Source of the DNA: Oxyruncus cristatus
Lineage: Eukaryota; Chordata; Aves; Passeriformes; Cotingidae
Reading direction: 5' to 3'
NCBI GenBank assembly: GCA_013399855.1
Contig: VXAY01000769.1
Location: 466,959 to 530,958, forward strand
DNA length: 64,000 bases
Made by a program: the position numbers and the translations under genes. Every line of letters starts with the position of its first letter. The first letter of the stretch is position 1. Positions 24,099 to 35,765 of this stretch are shown here, in pieces. A model generated the notes under the pieces. It saw nothing but the letters and a program-made list of their open reading frames with translations. It made no database searches and was not told where the DNA came from.

Positions 24099-27000
24099 TT
24101 AACAAAATTCTGCAGTGTCTAAGTATGTGTCTGCTTGTATAGTTAAACTATACACAATGTCTTAAATGGCAATTTATTTTTATGTGGTTTTTTCTATTTT
24201 GTTACCTTTGTAAGCTTTGTGTGGTGACACAGATAATCTTATTAGATAAGTGTATCAATAATTGTTGTTAATGCAATTATTTAAACATGAGGGTATGTGT
24301 CATTGTGTGAGTTATGTTGTGTTTCCTCACTAAACTTTGTCATTTGGCATGTGTGTTTTCAAAAGCTCCCTCATATGGCTAGCAGATCTGTAAGAAAACT
24401 ATTGTGTAAGTGGATGCACTGAGGGTGTAGAAGGTTAATTTCTTCATCACAGGGATTCAAGACTTAGAAACTGATATAGCTTCAGAAATTTCTGTACAAA
24501 ATTCTTTTTCCATATGGCTCACTTTAATTTTATCCATTTAGGGAATCTTGCTGAACAACTTTCAGAATTCTCACACTGTTTGATTTTTCACTAATTGCCC
24601 TGTGCTGAACATTTCCGAGATACAAAGTAATGCTCCTTGCTGTATTTCCCATGCTAAAAGATTGCTGTTTATTATTCTTGACTAGCAAGGATTCAGATTT
24701 GGACACATCTTTCTGTTGTGTAACATGGCAGCAAAAACAGTTAATAATCAACTATCCAAAAAGTCAGAACTGCTGTCAAAATTTACTGCAGAAAATAATT
24801 TGTTGTTTCAAATGAATATAAAGATATTTAAATTATTTTGCAATAGCTATTTCTTAGGAATGAAAAATGGGTGATTGAAAGGTTTCCATAGGAATTAGGT
24901 GTATTAGTCACACTTAATTTCCTTGTTGAAAGGTTCCTTGGAGTCTTTGGAGTCCTTCAAAAGAATCATAAATACACATGAAGTTTAAGAATTGATTGAT
25001 GTAAGGATATGTTCTGTCCACCTAATTTACATACATATTTTGAGAACTAAATTTCATACAGAGGAACCAGAGATCCAACCAAAACAAAAAAGTTGGCCTA
25101 CTTTGCAAACTAGGTACATAAATATCTCTGAGTATGGGGATCTGAAGCTAAGATAAAAAAAGAACTGGGCAGAAGTGAGGGTCAAATGAACTGAATAGAT
25201 CTGATTCAAATACTTCTGTCTTTAACAGTCTCAGAGAAACTGTTGTTTCTGGTAGAAGTGAGCACATAGTCAAAATGTTAGAATCTGAGTTCCTGGAACT
25301 GAATGGCAGTTTCACTGAAGTTTTTTTCCAGCTATTCTGGGCTATAGTTTTTGTCATAATTTTTCCTCTGGAAATATAATCAATGGTGTTTTGCATATGC
25401 AATCAAGCACACAAAATATTGATGAATGTGAATATTTGAAAATGTGCAGGAGTTACTTGTTTAAAATTTCTTTTGAAGGACAGTAGATTAGTAATTTTCC
25501 TTTTTTTTTGTGTGTCCCTTTTTTGTCTCTGTTTTTAAATAGTATGCAATAATAATCATGATAAGAAGTGTTTTATTTTGACACCTTTTTTATATTATTT
25601 TGCAACAGGAGACTTAAAAAGTAATGAAGGAAAGGTCACATAATATAATCCAAATAGTAATGACCAGAAATACTTTATTTTCAGAAAGTATAATATTAGA
25701 GAATAACCTGGGCAGCCTCTACTGCTGCAAGGATATAGCTCAGGGTGGCTTTGCCGGTGCACAGAGGTGAGTTGAGTCATAACCAGGTCCACCTCTGATA
25801 GTTCACCAGTGTTAGATAATCATGCTGGAGGCACTTTCAGACTGCTTTTACCATGTGTTTCTGAGAGCCTTTAGATGGATCACAGCTTTTCCGTTTTTCT
25901 AAGACACTGTCAGGTTTTAATATCCCATTAATGCATGCATCAAGGCTAACAATAAATTGGCCCAAAACTTGGAGAACAAAATTTATGAGTTCATTTGAGA
26001 AATTCAGTTAATAATGGTGAACTGAATGGATGAATAGCATGTGGGAACTTGTCACAAGTTGCCAGAAAAGAGGAAATGCTGGCGGGTCTTTTCCTTCTAG
26101 CACCACAGATACTCCTTTATATGAGCTTGGGACGGGCAGGCACTTCACGGCTCTGAGATAGAATTTTCCACTGATGTTAAATCAGGAATGGGTAGAATTT
26201 AGTCAGATTGAAAAGGACATGATCTTAGCATTGATACCAGAAAGGTGAAAACAATTGTATTAAAAAGCGAATTCCCAAAATACGAGATATTATTTTCTCT
26301 CTCAAATGGATGCAGTATTTCTGCATTACTATACTGTCAAGTTTTCTGTGTTTCATGCACAGTGCTTTATTTCAGACTGTACTTGCAAGTGAGGATGAAT
26401 TGCCTATAGAGGACATCCAAGGAAGGCATTTATTTTTAGAGATCTCAAGAAAATCTGATGCGGGGCTAAAGCTAATGGTATTTCATTTAAAGAAGGACTT
26501 ACAGCTTTTGAACTTTGCTCTTATGACTGCAGATAATAGATAATAGATAGGATGATTAAATAATAGCAAGAAAACCTCTTTTCATTCCAGGTAGCAGCTA
26601 TAATTCCTCTGGAGGTTTGGATTAGAGGTGAATGGAGGAGTATTCTTCACAATTCAGCTCCACATAATCAAAAATCTATAAAATAGCTATTCTACTATGA
26701 CTTCAAAGATTAACAATATTTAAATAGCAGTATTAAAACAAGCTATTCAAAGACCTTTTATATGTGAGATTCTCAAGATGGATCCTTCATATGGATTATT
26801 TTTTAATCAAAAATAACCATCATGAGTGATTTCAGCTTTTACTGAAAGGTTTTGAGGAAATTTACCTGCAACTGCAAGAAAATAAGGAAATCACTAACAA
26901 TAATAATACCTTATTTTTATGAAACAATCACTTCTTTCCATAGGATACCTTGGCAAGTTTGTAGTAGAGACCACACTATTACTCAAATTATTTCTTAGAT

Positions 27001-28134
27001 TCTAGTGCTTTCAGATGAAGGCATTCTATGTCAAATTCCAAGACTTTTTCTTTCTGTCATTATACAGTAACAGGAACTACTGGTTGGATGCCTGTGCTGC
27101 TGAGCTGACACAATACATAGGAAAATATGATTCTATGTAAATGTATGTAAAATATTATTCTATGTAAATTTCTAAAAAAAAAAAAATAGTTCTCACATTC
27201 TTTGTCCATGTGAGAGACATGTTATCTTTTACAAATGTAGTCCAAAATGACTTGACAGACTTACCTGAATACTTTTAAAAATTAAACTTACTAATTTATT
27301 TATGTATTTATTTAATAAAGTCATAAGTAATAAGCATTCATAAGAACTGAAATAATAATCTAGAATGAAACTGTTATAAAACAAACAGATTTGGCCCTAG
27401 ATTCTGAAAATTAAGCTTTAATTAAAAGTAATGAAATTTACTCTGCATCTCCTAATCTGGACTTCTATCATACCATTGCCTCACTCTTTACAAGCGCATG
27501 AGTATTAAAAAAAAGTAATTGGTGTTGATTTTACATACTCTTACTTCCAGTGGTAGCATAGTCTGCTAAATTATATCTCAGTATTAAAACCACAGACACC
27601 AAGTTCCCTGTCATATACCTGCCTGGCAGGACTCCTCTTAAGAATCACTTTCCCAACAGGTGGTCATAGCGGTATCGCAAACTTATGTAAATTTACTTGT
27701 TTTGTGGAGCACTGAAATGAAAAAGAGATTTCTTCTTTTCACTTCAGTGGACGTAGAATCACAGACAAAGAATTAATCTTGCCTTTTCAGGAATTTATAG
27801 CAGAAATGCAAGCAAGCAAGTTTAGTTGTCAAAAATACAGTAGATACTGTGAAATAACCATCAGCAGAGCAAATAAAACCCTCAGCAAGCACATGTTATT
27901 CCTCCCAGAGGACCATGTGAAAGCCATGTTACCATGAAAAACCCACAGTGCTGTGAGCTCATTACTGTACCTGGGCAGCCTGCTGTCACTGACACAATAA
28001 TCTTTACTATATCTGAGCTATAAGATAGATGTGCTGTTCAATAAAGGACCTGAAGACCTAAAGAGAAAGAAATTTATACAGATCATTTCTCACTGTTTTC
28101 TAAATAAAAGTGTGTCTGTATGGTGAAATATATC

Positions 28135-28182
28135 TAGTCACCGTTATAGTGACTATATAAGTAATTCACTATATAGTGAATT
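28135..28182. repeat. Two adjacent inverted repeats
   Basis: TAGTCAC and GTGACTA (28,135-28,155) form arms around a 7-base spacer. Eight bases further on, AATTCACTATATAGTGAATT (28,163-28,182) is a perfect 20-bp palindrome. Both share the core pairing CAC/GTG. No gene or transposon end is attached to them. Confidence 0.9.
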
Positions 28183-30096
28183 TATAAATCAGAAATCCAC
28201 TAAAGTTAGTCAGTAGTCATGAATAAAATTATAAAGGTAAAAAACGTGTTTACCTTGCATTTTTTAATGATTGGTACCAGAGATAACTTTCAGAAAATAG
28301 CAGACTAGTAGGTGCAAGTCCTATATATGCCTTGTAATTTCACCTGCAGAGTCCTCTTACTGTGTCATACTGTTACACCAGATTACCTTAATTGTAAGTT
28401 GGTATAATTACCTTCTCAAGAAAGAAAGAAAGTATTGAAAAGAGCAGGGTTGAATGATTGTTAATTCCAATATGACCTGATGTGTTCTCCACTGCTTGTC
28501 ACTGAAACAATTTACCAACTTAAAGTATGCAGTATAGATGTAAGTATGATTGCAGATAACCTAATTTTAGCCAGAAGGAACAAAACAGAGTGGGCCTCTG
28601 AACCACACTGAAGGCAAGGCTTCCTTGGAAACAGACAGAAATAATATACTAGTATACATGCTGAAGTAACCAGGACATTTTTCAAAATGATTGTCCTGTT
28701 TACATACTTTAACAAAGTGTGCTGGAGTATCTTCAACCCTGAGTGTAAATTATTTATGGATTTTTTTCCATGCCCTCATTAATTTTTACCACCTTTAATT
28801 ATTTTATATCTTTCATCAAACCAACAGTAACTGCAACCAGATTTGTAAAGCCCTATAAAGGAGTAGAATTCAGTATCATGTTTTGACTCATTGTATCTTC
28901 CATAAGTCACAAAGACCTTAAAGCCTTTAAAGGTCTGTAAGGTCTACTCTGTCCTGTGTTTATGGTCCCATGACCTTCATAATATACTTAATGGCAAATT
29001 TTGCTTAATCTTACTCCATGTGTGTTATTAACCCACCTGTGAAAAAAAAAATCACATAAATCTATAAATATCTATAGTCCCTTGTTACTTCTTTTGATTT
29101 CAGGCAGGTGGTTATTCTTGCCTTGTGAGAAATAACTGATTTTCTTTGGAGCCACTTAGGGATGCCAAAAATGTTCTGGTGAAGTACATGTTACTATATC
29201 AACTGACATATCCTGGCTTTTTGTGAGGTTTATTGGGGATAAATCATAGATAAGAATACAGCTGTGAGACTGCTATGAAACAAAGCTGGACAGATTGATT
29301 TCTCTGCAAATGGAGTTTCTGTTGATACCATGATATAATCAAGTGATTGGTGGGGTTGTCTGGCAACTGCAGGTCTTCTTTTCTATCTTTTATTCCCCTG
29401 GTAGCCTTTCATTTACCTTGTTATAGTTAGTTCATTATTGTGTTTTCCTATATCTCCTATATATTTCAGTATTATCTTCCTTTGTATGACAATTACAACA
29501 CCATAGATACAATTTCATTTCGCAGTCCTTTTTTTTTATTATGTGCTCCTGAGAACATGCTAGGCTCTCAGATAAAAATGGCAACTGTTGTCAGTTATGC
29601 TAAGTTAAAAAATGGTAGAATAGGTCATGTCCCTCTTTTCTAGTAATACTTTTTTTTTTTTTTTTTTAACTGGAGATTTTTGACAACAGAAAATCTGGCT
29701 ACTGGAATTTAAGTCCTACGTCTATGATAATGAAAACACATGGGAAATTTTCATATTTGAAAGTATTTTCCCACATCAAATTACTTCTGTATCTGCTGGT
29801 ACTTTAGGCACATGATAGTGAACTTTTAACAACCATTCTGAAAAGTGTAAACTACAATAGGTAATGTATTTAAAACCTTGTTACAGCATAACATTAGAAA
29901 AAAGACATACTTCATATTTGCAACAAATAGTGTAGTAGATATAATTTGGTGTTGGTGTCTTGAAAGAAAGATGGGTGAGACCTTTTGTACAACAACATAA
30001 TAGGCAACAGATTAACTGTTGTTACTGGATGAAAAAAAAATTCTCATTATTTCAGTAGTTTTCAGTAGTTTTTGAACATGAACAAAAGTGTTTACC

Positions 30097-30125
30097 TTTT
30101 CAGTATTGACATAGAATACTGAAAA
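30097..30125. repeat. Perfect 11-bp hairpin
   Basis: TTTTCAGTATT and AATACTGAAAA pair exactly around the loop GACATAG. The stem is too short for a microRNA precursor and the flanks do not extend it. Confidence 0.85.
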
Positions 30126-30983
30126 TATTGAAATTGAACAGTGAAACTCTTCATGCTCCTCAGAAAAAGGCAACTTGAAAAAAAAAATACAATGTTTGAA
30201 AACCAGTTTTGTTCATTTGTGAAAAAAATAGATCAAATTTACAACTTATTTGCTTTAAGAAAAATAAAATGTCTGAACAGGTCATTCCAGAGGTTTCCAG
30301 TTTCTGTAGTGACCTAGGATATGATTGCTGGAGGTCTGTAAATGTGAGCAATTTTGAAATTCTTAGTAAGTTCACAGATTACTTCAATGTCCTGTGTATA
30401 TATTTGCATAAGTCATTGCATTCTTAATGTAAATTTAAATGCATCAAAACCGCAGCAACGAAGTCACTTGTTTAAGTGATTGCATGTATAATTGGTTAAT
30501 TTAAGATGATACAGTAGAAATACGTAAATATTACATAAAGAAAAAATTCCCTAAGAGTTGGATGAATTTAAACTAGTATTTCTTTGGAAATTTTATAGTG
30601 TGAAAAAGAGTAAAACATTCAAAATCTAATCCAATTCTATCTTCCTTAGAAAGGGTTACACAGAATCTCATTTCACTTCTTCTGCATGATGCTTAAGGCA
30701 TCACCTTCTATAATAATTCAAATGAGCTTTCAGCAAAAAAGGGCATGAAAATTTTCATGGATTTTAACACATATTAACTTTATTTATTGACTGTGTGCAT
30801 TTACATTGATTACCTTGACCTTGATTGATTATATAGATGTTGAATATGAATTAGTGAATATATGAGTTGAAGGTACTGACAATTTGGAATATTAAGTTAT
30901 TACATAACTGCTAACTATTATGACCTAAGTAACTTGTAAGTCACTCACTTGCTAAATGTTACATATTAATTCCATTTGATTGT

Positions 30984-31018
30984 GTACATATATATGCACA
31001 TATATATGTATATATGAG
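30984..31018. repeat. TA/TATG microsatellite
   Basis: Alternating TATATATG and CATATATA units form a self-complementary simple repeat. Confidence 0.8.
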
Positions 31019-32005
31019 AAAGATAAATGTTTAATGAAATTTATGCAATGCAATTTGAAGTATTAATCCAGATCAAAGACAAAGTAGCAGTAGAACATTG
31101 TCTGAATAATAGTTACAAGAGCAGAGAAAGGGCAACCATTTCAATGTGGCCAGCTGGGTTTACAGCCTTTAAAAATATATTATATCCACAACAATTTTTT
31201 TGGCTGCTTGAACCTAGGACCATCTGTTTGGATGGCAGGGTGCCCATTCAGAAGTTGGTAGAGCCTTTGCCACTAAGCAGAGATGCCAGGTATCGATAGG
31301 ATTGAGATAGGAAGGCCTGCAGAACACTGCGAAGGACATCTGTTCTCCAGGAAAAGAGGAGAGAAGTCCATCTTCTGTGACAGCCCCACTACACTGACAC
31401 CGCATGCTTCCCTGCACCTATTGACACCTGTTCCCAGTTATATGCCAAATTAAGAAGAAAAATATGAACCATCTCTTAACAATGGAAAATGGGTAGTACT
31501 GGCTGTTAAAGGCCCCTCTGGCTGCCAGGAAAATAGGTTTCACTGTGGTAGGCATTTGGGAAACCAAGGCAGACCATATGGGATATCAGAATGAACGTCC
31601 AGGCATTTTGTATACCAACAAGCCCCTGGCAAACAACATTTCTGGGAATCAATAAAAATGACAAAAACAGTAAATGAGGAAGATCCAGACTCAGTCTTTT
31701 TGCCCTTATCATTTAAAGCAGGCAACAAATTAAATATACTAACCAATCACTGGAGGTATGTGTTATTCCTCTGAGTGTCTTACAAAGAAACTTCTAACCC
31801 TCTGAGTTCATGAAAATTGTGGATTACATACTATAAAATAGGCAAATACAGGGTAAACCTTCTGTTTTATCTTGTCTCAGGCTATTATCATAGCTGACCA
31901 AATGACCAAATTAATCCTCTTCCAGATGAAATGGCAATATGACAGCTACATAGAGATGTTGAAATTTTTGTACATTATAAGTATAGTATTGGACTTTTAT
32001 ATACA
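31019..32005. other. Unassigned DNA upstream of the RTE tail
   Basis: The part at about 31,210-31,420 is richer in G and C than its surroundings and may be an old repeat, but I cannot name it. Frames on both strands overlap with no recognisable domain. Confidence 0.45.
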
Positions 32006-32064
32006 GGTCATCATCATCATCATCATCATGGCTAGGCTTTGTGATTGAAGATTTGAGAAGGACT

Positions 32065-32747
32065 CTACCCACGCTTGCTACAAGCACTTTGGTGGCTAAA
32101 AAGGCCAATGCGAGATAGACAAGTCCGGTTGCAAAAGGCACAGTGGAAAGTCTCCTTAGGTGGTATTGGCAAGACTCGGTTCTTTCTGCATTGTCTTTTC
32201 TCCTCAGAAATGATTCTCTGTGTGTTCTCAAAAGAAGCAGCAGCGTTATAGATGGTGTGTCTCCATGTCTCCCGACTGGAGGTCAGAGTAGACCAGTTAT
32301 GGTGGTCAATATGGCCAAGGCTGAGATGTTGTTTCAGGGAGTCCTTGTATCTCCTCTTCGGGGCTCCTCTCTTGTGGTAGCCAGTGGCGAGTTCGCCATA
32401 GAGCACAATCTTGGGGAGGCGGTGGTCCTTCATCCTGGAGACGTGCCCTGCCCAACGCAGCTGTGTTCTCAGCAGCATGGCCTGAATACTCATGACCTCT
32501 GCCTGTTCAAGAACAGACACGTTAGTCACACAGTCAGTCCAGTGGATGTTTAGGATTGTATGGAGGCAACGCTGATGGAAGCATGCTAAGAGTTGCAAGT
32601 GATGGCAGTAGATGACCCATGATTCGGACCCATATAAAAGAGTAGACAAAACAATGGCCCTGTAAACACTAATGTTTGTACTTTTATTCAGGTGTTTATT
32701 TCGCCAAACTCTTTTATGGAGTTTTCCAAAAGCTCTATATGCCTTCG
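32065..32747 (-). pseudogene. RTE polyprotein C-terminal region (post-RT, Cys/His cluster)
   Basis: About 225 residues are readable. They start with KAYRAFGKLHKRVWRN, include STLLYGSESW and RWAGHVSRMKDHRLPK, and end with CAFCNRTCLSRIGLFSH followed by a cysteine. The STLLYG and RWAGH blocks are typical of the region after the palm in RTE-type LINE proteins, and the terminal C-x2-C...H...C set looks like a nucleic-acid-binding zinc knuckle or finger. The frame is open from the N at 32,748 to the stop at 32,065, which is the best-preserved part of the element. A 136-codon plus-strand frame over the same bases is its shadow. Confidence 0.85.
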
Positions 32748-32748
32748 N

Positions 32749-33500
32749 TGAATAAAGTTGGTGCAAGAACACAACCTTGTTTCACACCATTGGTTTTTAG
32801 AAAGGGCTCAGAAAGTGCATCACCATGTCTGACTTGGCCACGCTGATCCTCATGAAGCAAAATGATCATTTTGAGGAACCTGGGGGGACATGCTAATCGT
32901 TCCAAAATCTGCCACAGACTTTTTCTGCTCACAGTATCCAAAGCTTCAGTGAAATCAACAAAAGTTACATAGAAGCCTTTATTCTGTTCCCTACACTTCT
33001 CTTACAGCTGTCTGAGAACAAATACCATGTCTGTGGTGCTCCTATTGGCTCTGAAACCACATTGGCTTTCAGGTAGAAGGTCTTCTGCGATAGCGGGTAT
33101 TAATCTGTTCAAAAGTATTCTTGCAAGGATTTTACCGGCAATGGAGAGCAAAGTAGTACCTCGGTAATTTGAACAGTCTGATTTATCTCCTTTACAGAAT
33201 GATGACGACTGCATCACGAAGATCTGATGGTAATTCGCTTAGTTCCCAACAACACCCCACAAACTCATGGAATTTAGAATGGAGTGCTTGGCCTCCATGC
33301 TTCCAGACTTCAGGTGGAATTCCATCAACCTCAGCTGCCTTGCCAATTTTCACCTGTTGTATGGCCTTAAGAATTTCTCCCATAGTAGGGGCAATATCCA
33401 GTTCATTTTTCACTGTTTTTTGTGTCATTTACTGAATTGCTAAGCCTTGAACTACACGGTTGGTACTGAAAAGAGTCTGAAAATGTTCAGACCAATGATT
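32749..33500 (-). pseudogene. RTE reverse transcriptase N-terminal half, broken
   Basis: Three stretches read in order: GEILKAIQQVKIGKAAEVDG, then [20 protein letters not shown] with [15 protein letters not shown], then a VDFTEALDTVSR block leading to TNGVKQGCVLAPTLF. They correspond to the fingers and first palm motifs of a LINE reverse transcriptase, including the first catalytic aspartate in VDFTEALD (about 32,927-32,959). A frameshift lies near 33,200 (two overlapping frames, 33,192-33,428 and 33,002-33,217) and an in-frame TAA at 33,002-33,004 interrupts the sequence before EKCREQN. The part after APTLF that should hold the FADD-type motif is missing at the N at 32,748. Confidence 0.85.
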
Positions 33501-33540
33501 CAAATTTATTTACATTTTTGTCAGTGAGACTGCAAAGTCT

Positions 33541-34124
33541 CTTTGAGACAAAGTTGTGGGTGCTATGTATGTACGTATAAGAACTGTCTTTCTAATCATA
33601 AAAAAGGTGCGTTTAGTCTAGTGTCCCAAACTTGACCGTTGTCAATAAAAATGCTTTATGGTGAGTATGAGAACTAGTGCTTCTTCTACAAAGTCATGTG
33701 TGTACAGTAAAAAGAAGTTTTTGATTTAGAGATGTTTCTATATATAGACAGCTGAAAACTTACGTCAAGAATAAATTAAGAAATTTCTTATACATTCAAG
33801 AAGAACATCCTTAGTTTGTGCTTTCACTTGAAAACTAAATATACCTTCATTTTAAAAGGCAAGCACTATGTGTTTTTTTCAGAACTATCTCCTTTATGAT
33901 CCTTTCTTACAGCAGAGTTCAATATGTGTTTTGCAGAATTATCTCCTTTATAATCCTTTCTTACTGAATAACGGAGTACTGTATGTTTAGGGTGTACTTC
34001 TGAATCACAGGAAGCAATTAATATAAAGCCATCAGTTGAAGACAACGGCATCATTTATTTTTATGGGTCTAGGATTTAAATCTACATCTTATTATAATGG
34101 ATTGCACTAAGCTCTGTCTTAGGA
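33541..34124. other. Spacer between the two LINEs, nothing recognised
   Basis: AT-rich. An imperfect local repeat of the phrase AACTATCTCCTTTATGATCC / AATTATCTCCTTTATAATCC occurs at about 33,883 and 33,938 (55 bp apart), so a short tandem duplication is present here. Confidence 0.6.
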
Positions 34125-35765
34125 GGTGTCAGGAGTCAATTGAGAGCTTATAGGTGAACATTAGAGGTCAGACCTACATTAGCACTGTTGCAGTGGGTAC
34201 TTGCTACGGACCTCTTGATCAGGAATGAGAAGTAGAGGAGCCTTTCTTCAAACAACTGGAGGAAGCTGCACATTATTTTTCTTCGTAGTGATTTTAACCA
34301 CTCTGTGTCTGTTGAGAGGATAATATAACAGGACTCAAGTAATATAAGAGATTTCTTTACTAATGACAATTTCTTGGCACAGATAATTGAGGAGCCAACA
34401 AAGAAAGGTGTTTAACCAAATGATGTTTATGAAAAAGGATGAACTGATTGGGAATGTGAACTGATTGGAGATGGCCTTGTCTTCAGTGAATGTGAGATGG
34501 TGGAGCTCAAGAACGGTGCATTTGAAAATGTAGGAAATCGAACAAAGGTGGCAGGGATCTGTATGGATGAGCAAGGATCTCTTGTCTGAATTCAGACTTA
34601 AATGATGTGTACAACAGTTAAAAACAGGGGCAGTGGACCCAGGAAGAGCACAGAGTTTCTGTTCAATCATTCAGGGATATCGGGTTAGAAAAGCCAAGTG
34701 AACCTGGAGATGAATTTGTCAAGGCTTGCGAAGGGTGACAGGAAAGTATTCTACAAGTGAAAAAAGTGACAAGGAAGACTATGGAAAACACGAGCTCACT
34801 GCTGAACAAATAGGGAATCTGGTGACAAAGGACACCAGAAAATGCCGAGGCCATTGATAACCTGAATTATGGGACAAAGTGCACTCTCAGCAAGTTTGCA
34901 GATGATAGAAAGCTGGGATTAGTGGCTAATCCACCAGATTCTGTCACTTTTGGGGGGACACAAAAGGCCTGGAGAAATGAGCACAGAAGGCCCTCATTCA
35001 CTTCAATAAAGGGAACACTAAATCCTGAATCTGGGGAGGAACAATCCCATGCACCTATATATAGTAGTGACTGATCAGCTAGAAAATAGCTTTGCAGAAA
35101 AGAACCTTGGGTTCCTGGTGGATAGTAGGGTGACCATAAGCCAGCAATGCGTTCTTGTGGCAAGGAAGGCTAACAGCCTGAGCTACATCAGGAGGAGTGT
35201 TGCCAGCAGGTCAATAGAGGTGATCCTTAACCTCTACTCAGCACTGATAAAACCACACCTGAACTCTGTGCCCAATTCTGGGCACTCTGGTACAAAACAT
35301 GTACAGGCTTACTGAAGTGAGTCTTTCACAGGGCCACAAAGATGATTAAGGGACTGGAGCATCTTTTGTATGAGGAGAGGTGGAGAAAGCTGGGATTCTT
35401 TACCACAGAGAAGAGAAAGGTCAGATGGGATCTTATCAAGATGTATAAATTTTCTGAAGGAAGTGTGTAAAGAAGGTGGAGCCAGGCTGTTTTCAGTCGT
35501 ACTCAAGGACACAAATTCAAATGAATGCAGTTCCACCTGAATACAAAAACCACTTTTCTGCTGTGAGGGTGGTCAAATCCTGGAACAGGTTCCCAAGAGA
35601 TGTTGTGGAGTCTCTGCTCTGGAGATACTCAAAAGCCAACTGAATATGGTCCTGGGTAACCTTCTCTATCTCACCATTCTTGTGCAGATGGTTTGGGATA
35701 GATGATCTTGTCAAGGGGACTCTTCCAACCTAAAAATTTATATGACTTTTGTGATTCTGTGATCA
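34125..35765 (+). mobile_element. CR1 LINE, internally deleted, with 3' end
   Basis: The copy runs from the endonuclease part (about 34,180-34,540, with ATTGAGGAGCCAACAAAG at about 34,387) through the linker (about 34,505-34,855). It then jumps near 34,860 directly to the SKFADD motif (about 34,890), followed by LYSALIKPHLNSVPNS-type sequence at about 35,239-35,290. It ends with GGACTCTTCCAACCT and GATTCTGTGAT at 35,765. The jump removes the reverse-transcriptase fingers and first palm motifs, roughly 700-800 bp judged from the usual protein order. Multiple stops and frameshifts occur. The element is inactive. The orientation is opposite to the neighbouring RTE relic. Confidence 0.9.

Larger units (their letters stand above)
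24099..30983. other. Long stretch of unique AT-rich DNA
   Basis: Nearly 7 kb without a recognised transposon, exon or RNA gene. It holds two inverted-repeat structures near 28.15 kb and one hairpin near 30.1 kb, listed separately, and poly-T near 29,648. The open frames present have no domains. Confidence 0.55.
32006..33540 (-). mobile_element. RTE-clade non-LTR retrotransposon, 5'-truncated (AviRTE-like)
   Basis: The minus strand encodes broken pieces of a non-LTR reverse transcriptase followed by a C-terminal region ending in a Cys/His cluster. A very short 3' untranslated stretch follows and then an (ATG)n tail at about 32,008-32,029. A short 3' end plus microsatellite tail is typical of RTE elements. 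The endonuclease domain is absent, so the copy is 5'-truncated near 33,540. Among birds, RTE elements with this look (AviRTE) are known from scattered lineages and are thought to have moved between birds and filarial nematodes. That assignment is inference from protein appearance; other RTE relatives are possible. The copy is dead, with a frameshift, a nonsense codon and a missing centre. Confidence 0.8.

Noticed and set aside
30097..30125. Hairpin as a microRNA precursor
   Set aside because: The stem is only 11 bp and does not extend into the flanks; a precursor needs a much longer stem.
32008..32029. (ATC)n as an independent microsatellite or Asp-rich coding repeat
   Set aside because: Its position right after the RTE stop codon and short 3' end shows it is the retrotransposon's tail.
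32143..32553. 136-codon plus-strand open frame
   Set aside because: Antisense shadow of the RTE C-terminal coding region, which has clear family motifs on the minus strand.
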